9,953 nt of DNA from Pseudomonadota bacterium (lineage in GTDB: Bacteria; Pseudomonadota; Alphaproteobacteria; Rhodospirillales; UBA2165), in NCBI GenBank assembly GCA_027592155.1, contig JAQCKY010000041.1:1-9953 (forward strand). The letters run 5' to 3'. Under the pieces are notes generated by a model. It saw only the letters and a program-made list of their open reading frames with translations. It ran no database searches and was not told the DNA's origin. Shown here piece after piece: positions 1-6,972 of the stretch. Both the position numbers and the translations under genes were made by a program. The number at the start of each line of letters is the position of its first letter. Position 1 is the first letter of the stretch.

Positions 1-228
1 CTTTCGCAGCCCGGGTATGCCGCGCGACGTCGAATAACGGTGGGTCCTGGGATCAGCGATGGTTTCCGTCAGTTTTTCGACAATATGGGCGGGCGTCGCC
101 ATATCCGGGTTGCCCATGCCAAAATCGATAACGTCCACACCAGCAGCGCGTGCGGCGGCCTTCATTGCATTCACTTCGTTGAATACATAGGGCGGCAGCC
201 GTTTTATGCGATGAAATTCCTGGTCCAT
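1..228 (-). CDS. alaC: AlaC-like pyridoxal-phosphate aminotransferase, N-terminal 76 residues (cut by window edge)
   Basis: The gene starts at ATG 228-226 and runs off the left edge, so only the first 76 codons are present. The visible part resembles the N-terminus of class I/II aminotransferases of the AlaC / 'LL-diaminopimelate aminotransferase' group. It carries RLPPYVFN (residues 10-17), the DFGMGNPD segment (35-42), PAHIVEKL and YSTSRGIPGLR (65-75). AlaC transfers an amino group between glutamate and pyruvate in the cytoplasm. In Alphaproteobacteria such genes are often labelled LL-diaminopimelate aminotransferase, and the two cannot be separated here because the catalytic lysine lies outside the window. 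AGGA lies 3 bases before the ATG. The gene follows the OmpA-like lipoprotein gene on the same strand after an 80-bp gap in which I see no convincing terminator. Confidence 0.88.
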   Translation of the reverse strand, partial: MDQEFHRIKRLPPYVFNEVNAMKAAARAAGVDVIDFGMGNPDMATPAHIVEKLTETIADPRTHRYSTSRGIPGLRK

Positions 229-308
229 GGTTCCTACACCGGTTATGGGGCCGAGACCGCTCTATCCCGCCCCTGGCGTTTCAAAAAAATGTGCTAATCA
301 AGAGCTCG

Positions 309-1543
309 TCAAAAATCGATATAGATATCAGCGCGACGATTTCCAGCTTCACCTGATGGCATATGCTCCAGATAGCGCGGTTCGCTGTCCGATGCGGCAC
401 CGATATAGAGGTTTGAAGGCCTTGCGCCAAGCCTTACCAACTCTTTTGCCACCACTTCGGCACGCGAAGTAGAAACCCGAAGATTGGCAATTTTATGGCT
501 GACTAGATCCGTCAGCTTGGTCCGATGACTGGCGTGGCCGACGACACGGATCGTCCCGCCAACCTGTTTATGCTGCGCTATGACCTGGCGAATAATTTGG
601 CGATCCCGCGCGCCGAGGCGAGCGGATCCGTTTTTAAACAATATCGTCGCAACCTGATAGGAGCCCTGGGCGCCTGACGGCGTAAACTCGGAAAGCGAGC
701 GAACCCCCGGGATGGTACTGCCGCCACCAGAGGCAACATTCCTCTGCACCGCCAGGGGCTGACGCATAGAATTTGACATACCAATATTCTGCACGCCTGC
801 GCTCGACACAATAATTGTCTCTTGCGCCGCCGGTATCCCGCGTTGGGTTTGAACACGCGCAGTGACCGGCCGGGCTGCGGGACGTTGGGGTTGCGCAGTC
901 GATGCCGTTGGCGCTTGGGCAATCCGCGCCGGGCCCGGTGTGGTGATGATTGGTGGGGCTGGCGGCCGCGTAGCAGCAGCGGGCGGCGAAGGTGCCGCCG
1001 GCTGAGCGACGACCGGTGTTCTTGGACGCGCCGGTGGCGGCGCTGGCGCCGCGGGTGGCGGTGGCGATACGGATGGCGGGAAATCGCAGCAACGACGGGT
1101 GGAGCCGACGCCTGTTTGGGAACTGGCGGGCGCAACGGATTAACCGCGCTGCCCTGACGGCTGATGACTTCACTGGAATAACGCCGTGTTTGCTGGCGAT
1201 CGGCAACCAATCCCTGCCTAATCTCATCCCGTTCAGCACGGCTGGTGGAGACCGGGCGATCCGGGACGGTGTTTAGCGACGGCGTCGGTTGATCGGCGCC
1301 CGGCGCCGCCTGCCCTCGCTCGGCAACCAATTGATTGGGAGGATTCTCATTCGTCGTTGCTTCCGCTTTCTCATCACTACTGACGAGATCACGGGCCCCC
1401 TTATACCACTCGACCGGATTGACAGCGTCTGGAACAGACGAACATCCGGCAAGGAACAGCGCACCGACGACGGTGAACGCAAACCGATAACGCCTCGGTC
1501 GGCCGCTCTCTTGCTTCGCAATATCGGAGGAAAGAGTTTTCAT
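309..1543 (-). pseudogene. OmpA-family outer-membrane lipoprotein, reading frame broken by one apparent 1-base deletion
   Basis: Two reading frames make up one gene. The 5' part starts at ATG 1543-1541 (an in-frame TTG at 1561 is also possible). It encodes a basic N-terminus, a hydrophobic stretch and a lipobox, LAGC, with the lipidated cysteine at residue 34. It stays sensible to about 1082 (…PPVVAAI). The frame then turns into Arg/His-rich nonsense, while the -1 frame continues with a Pro/Ala-rich linker, free of stops, into an OmpA C-terminal domain at about 650-312 ending …RRADIYIDF, with TGA at 311-309. Restoring one base in the run around 1079-1083 gives one protein of about 411 residues: lipoprotein signal, long flexible linker and peptidoglycan-associating domain. 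The role would be tethering the outer membrane to the cell wall. The domain keeps the Arg of the STSRAE helix (about 464-462) but has GHAS where the family usually has GHTD. A sequencing error and a true recent frameshift are equally possible. Confidence 0.82.
1077..1084 (-). other. Frameshift site inside the OmpA-like lipoprotein gene
   Basis: On the minus strand the junction reads GCGATTTCCCGCC. Upstream coding is in the frame that reads GCG ATT TCC. Downstream coding is in the frame that reads TTC CCG CCA. One extra T or C in the short T3/C3 runs would restore the frame. It does not fit the classical X XXY YYZ slippery heptamer in the upstream frame, so programmed frameshifting is not supported. 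Confidence 0.7.
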
Positions 1544-1708
1544 TTTGTCATTAACTTTCAAACCGCTCGTCTTTTTCCCTCATGGCGCCATCGCCGCGCG
1601 CCGATCCCGGAAATTGCCGTAATAAACTTAACAGGATACGAACAAACGATCCACGATTGCACCCGGCCTTCCCGCGGCGGGGATCATACCGGAATGAATT
1701 CTCAACAA

Positions 1709-2236
1709 TCAACCGGACAAGGAAAGCCGGTACTCTTCAGCGAGTTTACGATAACCCTCGCATTGTTTTGGAAAAATCTCTGCTTCCTCAGCCGTCACGT
1801 TCCGCATAAATTTCGCCGGACTTCCGGCCCAAACCTCGCCTTTTTTGATCTTTTTTCCAGGCGTCACAAGAGCACCCGCCGCGACCATTGCACCGCTTTC
1901 GACCACAACGCCATCCATAACCGTCGCGCGCATACCAATAAAGCAATTATCCTCAAGCGTCGCACCGTGAATAAGGGCCTGATGACCGATCAGCACATCA
2001 TTGCCGATAACAGTATCGAATCGTTCCCTTGTTACATGAACGACAGTGCCGTCCTGGAGATTTGTTCCAGTCCCAACTGAAATGCTTCCGACATCTCCCC
2101 GAAGGACGGTGTTGAACCAGATGCTGGAGCCTATACCAATTTTTACCTTGCCGATGACGGTCGCGTTGGGGGCGATAAATACTGTGTCTGCAATTTCTGG
2201 AATTATCCCTTGATAGGGTATGATTATACCTGACAT
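1709..2236 (-). CDS. Gamma-class carbonic anhydrase-like hexapeptide-repeat protein
   Basis: This is a 175-residue protein of the left-handed beta-helix YrdA/PaaY/CaiE group within the gamma-carbonic anhydrase superfamily. Hexapeptide repeats run from about residue 20 to 140 (VFIAPNATVIG, GSSIWFNTVLRGD, VGTGTNLQDG, IGNDVLIGHQ, IGMRATVMDG). The three metal-binding histidines of the family are all present as H67, H85 and H90. A short alpha-helical C-terminus follows, as usual. Such proteins are cytoplasmic trimers; some hydrate CO2 and many have no proven activity, so catalysis is an inference. ATG 2236 is chosen because AAGGA lies just upstream, although only 2 bases away, and because family members start just before the IIPYQG segment. 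A longer frame reaching 2299 adds a non-family N-terminus. The OmpA-like gene follows on the same strand after about 165 bp. Confidence 0.93.
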   Translation of the reverse strand: MSGIIIPYQGIIPEIADTVFIAPNATVIGKVKIGIGSSIWFNTVLRGDVGSISVGTGTNLQDGTVVHVTRERFDTVIGNDVLIGHQALIHGATLEDNCFIGMRATVMDGVVVESGAMVAAGALVTPGKKIKKGEVWAGSPAKFMRNVTAEEAEIFPKQCEGYRKLAEEYRLSLSG

Positions 2237-2436
2237 AATCCTTAATCGTTCGTTTCCTGATCGCAGTCGGACCCTATCCGATGCCCAAGGACGCGCCAAG
2301 TCATCAAGACTGATAATTTTCCAAAGTAGAATTGCGCAGATTTCATTGACTATGAGCCGCAGATAGCCTATCTGCCGCCGCTTAAGGAGTATTTACACAT
2401 AACTTATTTAATTTTATCCAACCAAGGCGCATTTGA
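2237..2436. promoter_or_regulatory. Divergent intergenic region between the carbonic anhydrase-like and helicase genes
   Basis: This 200-bp gap must hold the start signals of both divergent genes. The right half is AT-rich (about 2388-2420), typical of a leader or promoter zone. A weak sigma70-like pair can be read for the helicase: TTGACT at 2346-2351 and TATCTG at 2369-2374, 17 bases apart. The second box lies within the inverted repeat described separately. For the minus-strand gene I see no convincing promoter. The helicase ribosome site is AAGG at 2424-2427, 9 bases before its ATG. Confidence 0.4.
2359..2375. repeat. Perfect 7-bp inverted repeat, possible operator or leader hairpin
   Basis: GCAGATA (2359-2365) and TATCTGC (2369-2375) are exact reverse complements separated by GCC. 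One mismatch further out, two more base pairs can form (2356-2357 with 2377-2378). The repeat sits 61 bases before the helicase start codon and overlaps a weak -10-like hexamer. There is no T-run on either side, so it is not an intrinsic terminator. It could be a repressor site or a hairpin in the helicase mRNA leader. Confidence 0.4.
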
Positions 2437-3930
2437 ATGACCTTTGCCGATCTCGGCCTAGGAGAGGACCTATTGCGTGCGGTTGAAGATGCCGGCTATA
2501 CGGTTCCGACCGGCATTCAAGAAGCAGCTATCCCCTATGTGCTGATGGGCCGCGACATTCTCGCCTGTGCCCAAACCGGTACCGGGAAAACCGCCTCCTT
2601 CACATTACCAATGATTGATATTCTCGCCGCCGGCCGCGCCCGTGCGCGAATGCCGCGTACGCTTATTCTCGAACCGACCCGGGAATTGGCCGCACAGGTT
2701 GCCGAGAATTTTGAGACCTATGGCAAATATCACAAACTCTCCAAGGCGCTCGTTATCGGTGGCGTTTCGATGGATGAGCAGTCCCACATAATTGATCGTG
2801 GTGTCGATGTTCTTATCGCGACGCCTGGTCGTCTCATTGATCATTTTGACCGTGGCGGTTTGATCCTGAACGACGTCAAAATTTTGGTTATCGACGAAGC
2901 GGATCGGATGCTTGATATGGGCTTTATACCGGATGTCGAGCGGATCGTATCCCTCCTTCCGAAAATTCGGCAAACCCTTTTACTTTCCGCAACAATGCCG
3001 AAAGAAATCAAGCGCTTAGCAGATAAATTTCTACTAAATCCTAAAGAGATATCCGTGTCACCGCCAGCGAGTGCAGCGGTTAATATCGTGCAAAACCTGA
3101 TCACAATACGCACGGGTCGGGGCGGCGAGGCAATTGCCAAGGCCAAGCGTGATACGCTGCGCAAATTGATGGCGCAGGAAGACGTGAAAAACGCGCTCAT
3201 TTTCTGTAATCGGAAACGCGACGTCGACATCCTTGCCAAGTCTTTAAAAACCCATGGCTTTAACACCGCCGCCCTGCATGGCGACATGGCGCAAAGTGTC
3301 CGCACCGAGACCATGGAATCTTTTAAGAATGACGAGATATCCTTGCTAGTTTGCAGCGATGTGGCTGCACGCGGGCTGGACATCAGCGGTTTAAGCCATG
3401 TCTTCCTGTTCGACGTACCGACCCACCCGGAAGATTACGTGCACCGAATTGGGCGTACCGGCCGCGCCGGCATGACGGGCCGCGCATTTACGCTGGCCAC
3501 CAAGGAAGATGATAAATTTTTGGCATCGATCGAACGAATGATGGGAACGAAGATCCCCCGTTTCGATATTTCCGAAGCTGCAAAAACCACCGATGCTCCG
3601 GTAGCAGCAAAAGACGCCGTTGTACCCGATACAGAAACTGCCCCCACTGAATCGACTAAAAAACCGGCACAGCGAGCCAGCAAACCACGACGCGGCAGAG
3701 GGAAAACGGCCGAGGAACCTGTGATAGAAGCCGTCCAGGACGCGCCAAAAGAACAGGTGAAAGCCGAGAGAGCCAAACCTGCTAAAAAGCCCGTTGAAGC
3801 AACATCGGACGACTCACCCATCATCGGGCTTGGTGATCACATGCCGGCATTCTTGCTCCGCGATCCTAAGGTCACTGCCAAGTCGGCGAAAAAACCTCGC
3901 GCCACCGCAAAAAAGCAAAAAACCGCCTGA
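2437..3930 (+). CDS. DEAD-box ATP-dependent RNA helicase, RhlE type
   Basis: This 497-residue cytoplasmic helicase unwinds short RNA duplexes using ATP. Relatives act in ribosome assembly, mRNA decay and cold adaptation. All core motifs are visible in order: Q motif with Q28 (PTGIQ), motif I AQTGTGKT (45-52), Ia PTRELA, Ib TPGRL, II DEAD (153-156), III SAT (184-186), IV IFCNRK, V ARGLDI (311-316) and VI HRIGRTGR (336-343). From about residue 378 the protein becomes a low-complexity tail rich in Lys, Ala, Pro and Glu, likely disordered and RNA-binding. The tail contains one non-low-complexity motif, GLGDHMPAFLLR (464-475). The start is ATG 2437, with AAGG 9 bases upstream. The gene stands alone, with a 200-bp upstream and a 106-bp downstream gap. 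RhlE is the best subgroup guess; CsdA/DeaD-like is the alternative. Confidence 0.96.
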   Translation: MTFADLGLGEDLLRAVEDAGYTVPTGIQEAAIPYVLMGRDILACAQTGTGKTASFTLPMIDILAAGRARARMPRTLILEPTRELAAQVAENFETYGKYHKLSKALVIGGVSMDEQSHIIDRGVDVLIATPGRLIDHFDRGGLILNDVKILVIDEADRMLDMGFIPDVERIVSLLPKIRQTLLLSATMPKEIKRLADKFLLNPKEISVSPPASAAVNIVQNLITIRTGRGGEAIAKAKRDTLRKLMAQEDVKNALIFCNRKRDVDILAKSLKTHGFNTAALHGDMAQSVRTETMESFKNDEISLLVCSDVAARGLDISGLSHVFLFDVPTHPEDYVHRIGRTGRAGMTGRAFTLATKEDDKFLASIERMMGTKIPRFDISEAAKTTDAPVAAKDAVVPDTETAPTESTKKPAQRASKPRRGRGKTAEEPVIEAVQDAPKEQVKAERAKPAKKPVEATSDDSPIIGLGDHMPAFLLRDPKVTAKSAKKPRATAKKQKTA

Positions 3931-4036
3931 TATACGCGATTGTCGCACGGAAAGCCTGTTCCCGCCTATCGCAAGGCTGTACCCGCCGTCGATCATCCCA
4001 TATATCTTTGCAAAGTCTGAAACGCGGGAGTCGGTC

Positions 4037-4360
4037 ATGCAGACAATTTTTATCCAGGTAAAATCGGAACTCGGACAGGCATATCTGGTCGCTGAAGCGG
4101 CCGTTGAAAATGTCGAGCAGGTCTCCGAAGTTCATTCGACGTCCGGACAATACGACCTACTGATCAAATGTTATCTGAACGACCAGGAAGACATCGGCCG
4201 GTTCGTCACCGAGCACATCCAGAAACTGCCGGGTGTCAAAGACACATTTACGATGATCACCTTCAAGGCATTTTCCTACCCCGCCACGCCCACGGCATCG
4301 AAGACCTTATGCAATGGCCGCTATAATCTATGTCGACGGGCACCAACCGAGCCAAGATGA
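4037..4360 (+). CDS. Stand-alone Lrp/AsnC ligand-binding (RAM) domain protein
   Basis: The 107-residue product is a RAM domain (the amino-acid-sensing half of Lrp/AsnC regulators) with no DNA-binding helix-turn-helix. The domain covers residues 1-79: a beta strand (TIFIQVKS), a helix (residues about 15-26), the VHSTSGQYDLLIK strand-loop-strand that carries the ligand-side glycine, and the closing VKDTFTMITFKAF strand. Stand-alone versions form rings of dimers that bind amino acids and may modulate partner regulators. GGGAG at 4026-4030 lies 6 bases before the ATG and supports the start. A weak promoter-like pair (CTGTAC 3977-3982, TATATC 4001-4006) lies in the gap after the helicase. The last 28 residues do not belong to the domain; their 3' part overlaps the next gene by 47 bp. 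Such proteins usually end near the FKAF strand. Confidence 0.9.
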   Translation: MQTIFIQVKSELGQAYLVAEAAVENVEQVSEVHSTSGQYDLLIKCYLNDQEDIGRFVTEHIQKLPGVKDTFTMITFKAFSYPATPTASKTLCNGRYNLCRRAPTEPR

Positions 4361-5981
4361 ACCGGTCGGCATCGATGTTGCGACAGATGGATTCCTCGAC
4401 GCCTACGTCCGATATAGCCGGGTCGATACACTTAGCGCGCTAACCCCCAACGAGTCTGCGGGAGCAGCACTGCGGCGACGTTTAACGGCTGCAGGCAAAG
4501 CTGAGGACCAGTGTCGCCTGATCAGTTTGGACGATGCGGAGGCTATCGCGGCCGTCGGCTGCATATTTCGATATGATCCGGCAATATCAAATCTCAGTTG
4601 GACCAGGCGCCATCAGGGGCAAAGGCGTTATAGCCTCTGTGGTATCACGCACAGCAGTTCAACGCCCCGGGTCATGGACCTCACTGCGGGCTTATTGACA
4701 GCGCCCACGCAATCCTGGGACGCGCTCGTCTGCGCATCGCATTCGATACGGTCCGCGGTTCAGTCATTGATTGACGGTTGGTCCGATTATCTGGGAACGC
4801 GGTTCGGCACACCGGCCCCCCGATGCCCGATGCAATTTCCGGTTATCCCCCTCGGGGTGGATAAGAATTATTTTACGGCAATTACGTCGGAAGCAGCACG
4901 CCAACGGCAACGAAAAGAAATCGGTGTGTCAGACGCAGAAGCGGTCGTTCTATTTGTCGGCAGGCTGAATTATTACGCCAAGGCAAACCCCTTTGCCCTC
5001 CTCCACGGCATGGAGCGCATTGCCGACGAGAGTGCCGCCCCGGTTCGCGTTATATTCTACGGCTATTTTGCCGACGAAGACGACGAAGACGCATTCAAAG
5101 AGGCGGCGCGAACAATCTGCCGCAAGACAACAGTTACATTTGTGATCGAAGGCGACCCGCGTTTTCCCGATGGGCTATGGGCCGGCGCTGATATTTTTTG
5201 CTCTCTCGCCGACAACATACAAGAAAGTTTCGGCCTTACCCCGGTCGAGGCGATGGCATCCGGATTGCCGGTCATCGTCAGCGACTGGGACGGTTACCGC
5301 GATACCGTTCGAGATGAAATCGACGGCTATCGCATCCCGACCTTAACGCCGCCGGCCGGTGCGGGAGACGATATCGCCCTACGACAGTTTCAAGGACGTG
5401 ATGGATACGGAGAGTATCTCGCGGCCGCAGCGCAAGCGACCGCGGTTGATTTGGATGCGTTGGTAACAGCGCTCGGTGCCCTGATCAAAGATCGAGATCT
5501 GCGTCGCACCATGGGAGAGTCTGGGCGCCGACATGTTGCCGAACACTTCGACTGGCCGCACATTATCCGAGCTTACGAAGATTTATGGGATGAACTCGGT
5601 GAACGGCGCCTTCACGACACTGAATTGGCGCCTACGACCACCGGGATATCGTCCAACCCTCTCCGCCCCGACCCCTTTGATATGTTTGATGAATTCTCAA
5701 CATCAAGCGTATTGGAGGATGGAAAATTCGAACTTGTTGTCACCGATTGGAATGAGGCGATAACGCGCATCGGGTTGAAGATATCGATATTTAATCCGTC
5801 TTCTCTCATCGATCTCGAGGATTTGCCTATCTTGATAGCCCAGTTAGAAGCTACATCGCCTGTCACCACCGCTGAACTGGCAGCGTCCCTTACACCGCTT
5901 CCGAGGAACAAGCTCCTGAGGACACTGGTATGGCTGGCGAAGTTAGGAATTTGCCGCTACACGGCCCCACCCAGCCGCTAA
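4314..5981 (+). CDS. GT-B fold (GT4-type) glycosyltransferase with C-terminal extension
   Basis: This 555-residue protein has the layout of a retaining family-4 glycosyltransferase, which moves a sugar from a nucleotide donor to an acceptor. The N-terminal Rossmann half contains GITHSSS (about 118) and the TAPTQSWDALVCASHS region. PLGVD lies at 179-183. The donor-binding half begins with VVLFVGRL (G216-R217) and contains the EX7E motif ESFGLTPVE (E304, E312), followed by EAMASGLPVIVSDWDGYRDTV. After the GT domain (to about 425) come roughly 130 extra residues. Near the C-terminus (about 515-550) these contain a segment resembling a winged helix (TTAELAAS, then NKLLRTLVWLAKLGI). I see no signal peptide or membrane span, so it is cytoplasmic. 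The start ATG 4314 lies inside the preceding RAM gene, suggesting translational coupling, though the upstream ribosome site is weak. The acceptor is unknown. Confidence 0.9.
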   Translation: MAAIIYVDGHQPSQDEPVGIDVATDGFLDAYVRYSRVDTLSALTPNESAGAALRRRLTAAGKAEDQCRLISLDDAEAIAAVGCIFRYDPAISNLSWTRRHQGQRRYSLCGITHSSSTPRVMDLTAGLLTAPTQSWDALVCASHSIRSAVQSLIDGWSDYLGTRFGTPAPRCPMQFPVIPLGVDKNYFTAITSEAARQRQRKEIGVSDAEAVVLFVGRLNYYAKANPFALLHGMERIADESAAPVRVIFYGYFADEDDEDAFKEAARTICRKTTVTFVIEGDPRFPDGLWAGADIFCSLADNIQESFGLTPVEAMASGLPVIVSDWDGYRDTVRDEIDGYRIPTLTPPAGAGDDIALRQFQGRDGYGEYLAAAAQATAVDLDALVTALGALIKDRDLRRTMGESGRRHVAEHFDWPHIIRAYEDLWDELGERRLHDTELAPTTTGISSNPLRPDPFDMFDEFSTSSVLEDGKFELVVTDWNEAITRIGLKISIFNPSSLIDLEDLPILIAQLEATSPVTTAELAASLTPLPRNKLLRTLVWLAKLGICRYTAPPSR

Positions 5982-6053
5982 CACCAACAAGTAAAACGCT
6001 GGCGATTTGGGCGCGTTCTGCCTACATTAGCATCGTTCTTAAAACCGCACCGC

Positions 6054-6067
6054 AGCGCCATAGCGCT
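6054..6067 (+). repeat. Short hairpin just before the nfu-like ribosome site
   Basis: AGCGC (6054-6058) and GCGCT (6063-6067) are perfect complements around a CATA loop. The stem ends two bases before the ribosome-binding site of the downstream gene. It is short enough to be chance; if formed in mRNA it could affect translation or stabilise the 5' end of a processed message. Confidence 0.25.
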
Positions 6068-6068
6068 T

Positions 6069-6076
6069 GGAGAGAG
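6069..6076 (+). promoter_or_regulatory. Ribosome-binding site that fixes the Nfu-like start
   Basis: GGAGAGAG lies 5 bases before ATG 6082. A longer reading would use TTG 6067, but this purine-rich site covers that codon, and family proteins begin MFIQTE. ATG 6082 is therefore preferred. Confidence 0.75.
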
Positions 6077-6081
6077 CCCTG

Positions 6082-6936
6082 ATGTTTATCCAGACTGAGA
6101 TTCTGGCGAACCCCGATGAAATGAAGTACTACCCCGGCGAACCGGTCCTGCCGTCCGGCCAAGCCGAGTTTCCCGATGAAGAATCTGCGGTTCGGTCTCC
6201 CCTGGCCCAAAGAATCTTCATGGTCGACGGTGTTGAAGAGCTATTATTTGGTCCGGATTTCATAACCGTTACCCGTGACGAGGGCTATGATTGGCAAATC
6301 CTCAAGCCCCTCATCCTTGGGGCGATCATGGAACATTACACTTCCGGCAGCCCGGTCATTTTAGGGTTGGAGGAAGAAAACACGGCGTCTACCCAGGCCG
6401 ATGTCGAGGTGGATGAAGCAATCCTCGATAAAATCAAAGACATCATCGATACCCGCATTCGCCCTGCCGCTCAGCAGGCTCAAGGGGATGTCATCTACAA
6501 AGATTTTAAGGATGGGTTTGTCCTGGTTGAATTTGTCGGTGGCGCGATATCCCTGCTCGCCGGGATCAACAATGTGCTCCAGCACTACGTTCCCGAGGTC
6601 AAAGGCGTCAAAGATTTCCGGGATGCCGCACCGAAACCCGGCATGGAGACGCCCGAAGCACGTGAAATTATGCGGGTTCTCGATGAACGTATTAACCCGG
6701 CCGTCGCCGGCCATGGCGGACATATTGCCCTCATCGATGTTCAAGAAGACACCGTCTACATTCGTCTTGAAGGCGGCTGCCAAGGGTGCGGCATGGCGGA
6801 TGTTACACTGAAGCAAGGCGTCGAAGTCGAGATCAAAGCGGCCGTGCCCTCGATTGCGGCAGTGCTGGACGTTACCGACCATGCCGGTGGCACGAACCCC
6901 TACTACACGCCGGGAAAATCCGGCATGGAAGCCTAG
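6082..6936 (+). CDS. Nfu/NifU-like Fe-S cluster scaffold with a degenerate and a complete NifU domain
   Basis: This is a 284-residue cytoplasmic Fe-S cluster carrier with three segments. Residues 1 to about 90 are the Nfu N-terminal domain (MFIQTE, PGEPVLPSG, SPLAQRIF, DFITVTRDE, DWQILKP, LGAIMEH). Residues about 108-180 look like a NifU domain (VDEAILDKIKDIID, RPAAQQAQGDVIYKDFKDG, VLQHYVPEV), but where the family has CxxC it reads GGAISLLAG, with I156 and L159 in the cysteine places. Residues about 189-275 form a second NifU domain with GGCQGCGMADVTL (C233, C236) and a VLDVTDHAGGTNPYY end. C233 and C236 are the only cysteines in the protein. Typical alphaproteobacterial or mitochondrial Nfu proteins of about 185-190 residues have the N-terminal domain plus one CxxC NifU domain. 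The extra domain makes this unusual. It likely carries a 4Fe-4S cluster on the dimer interface and may serve the radical SAM enzyme encoded 36 bp downstream. Confidence 0.9.
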   Translation: MFIQTEILANPDEMKYYPGEPVLPSGQAEFPDEESAVRSPLAQRIFMVDGVEELLFGPDFITVTRDEGYDWQILKPLILGAIMEHYTSGSPVILGLEEENTASTQADVEVDEAILDKIKDIIDTRIRPAAQQAQGDVIYKDFKDGFVLVEFVGGAISLLAGINNVLQHYVPEVKGVKDFRDAAPKPGMETPEAREIMRVLDERINPAVAGHGGHIALIDVQEDTVYIRLEGGCQGCGMADVTLKQGVEVEIKAAVPSIAAVLDVTDHAGGTNPYYTPGKSGMEA

Positions 6937-6972
6937 TAGAGTGGACCTAAATCGTCGGATGCGGCGTCAACG

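Noticed and set aside
229..308. Terminator with T-run between the lipoprotein and aminotransferase genes
   Set aside because: On the minus strand there is a run of seven T, but no stable GC-rich stem directly before it.
309..809. The OmpA domain as a separate gene starting at GTG 809
   Set aside because: The same frame stays open upstream through a proline-rich linker to the frameshift near 1080, and a signal peptide exists only in the upstream part, so it is one broken gene and not two genes.
634..1239. Minus-strand open frame of 201 codons
   Set aside because: It is the third frame across the Pro/Ala-rich linker; high GC content keeps it open by chance.
1655..1690. GC-rich palindrome as a terminator for the carbonic anhydrase-like gene
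   Set aside because: CCCGC and GCGGG are separated by a single base, which cannot form a loop, and no T-run follows.
1289..2080. Long plus-strand open frame of 263 codons
   Set aside because: It lies antisense to the lipoprotein N-terminus and the carbonic anhydrase-like gene, has no recognisable domain and has a composition unlike a protein; the minus-strand genes explain the region.
2383..2388. AAGGAG as a ribosome site for an upstream small gene
   Set aside because: No ATG, GTG or TTG start lies at a usable distance, and the helicase ATG is about 50 bases away with its own AAGG.
2841..3383. Minus-strand frame of 180 codons inside the helicase gene
   Set aside because: Antisense shadow of strongly conserved helicase motifs; no domain or start signal.
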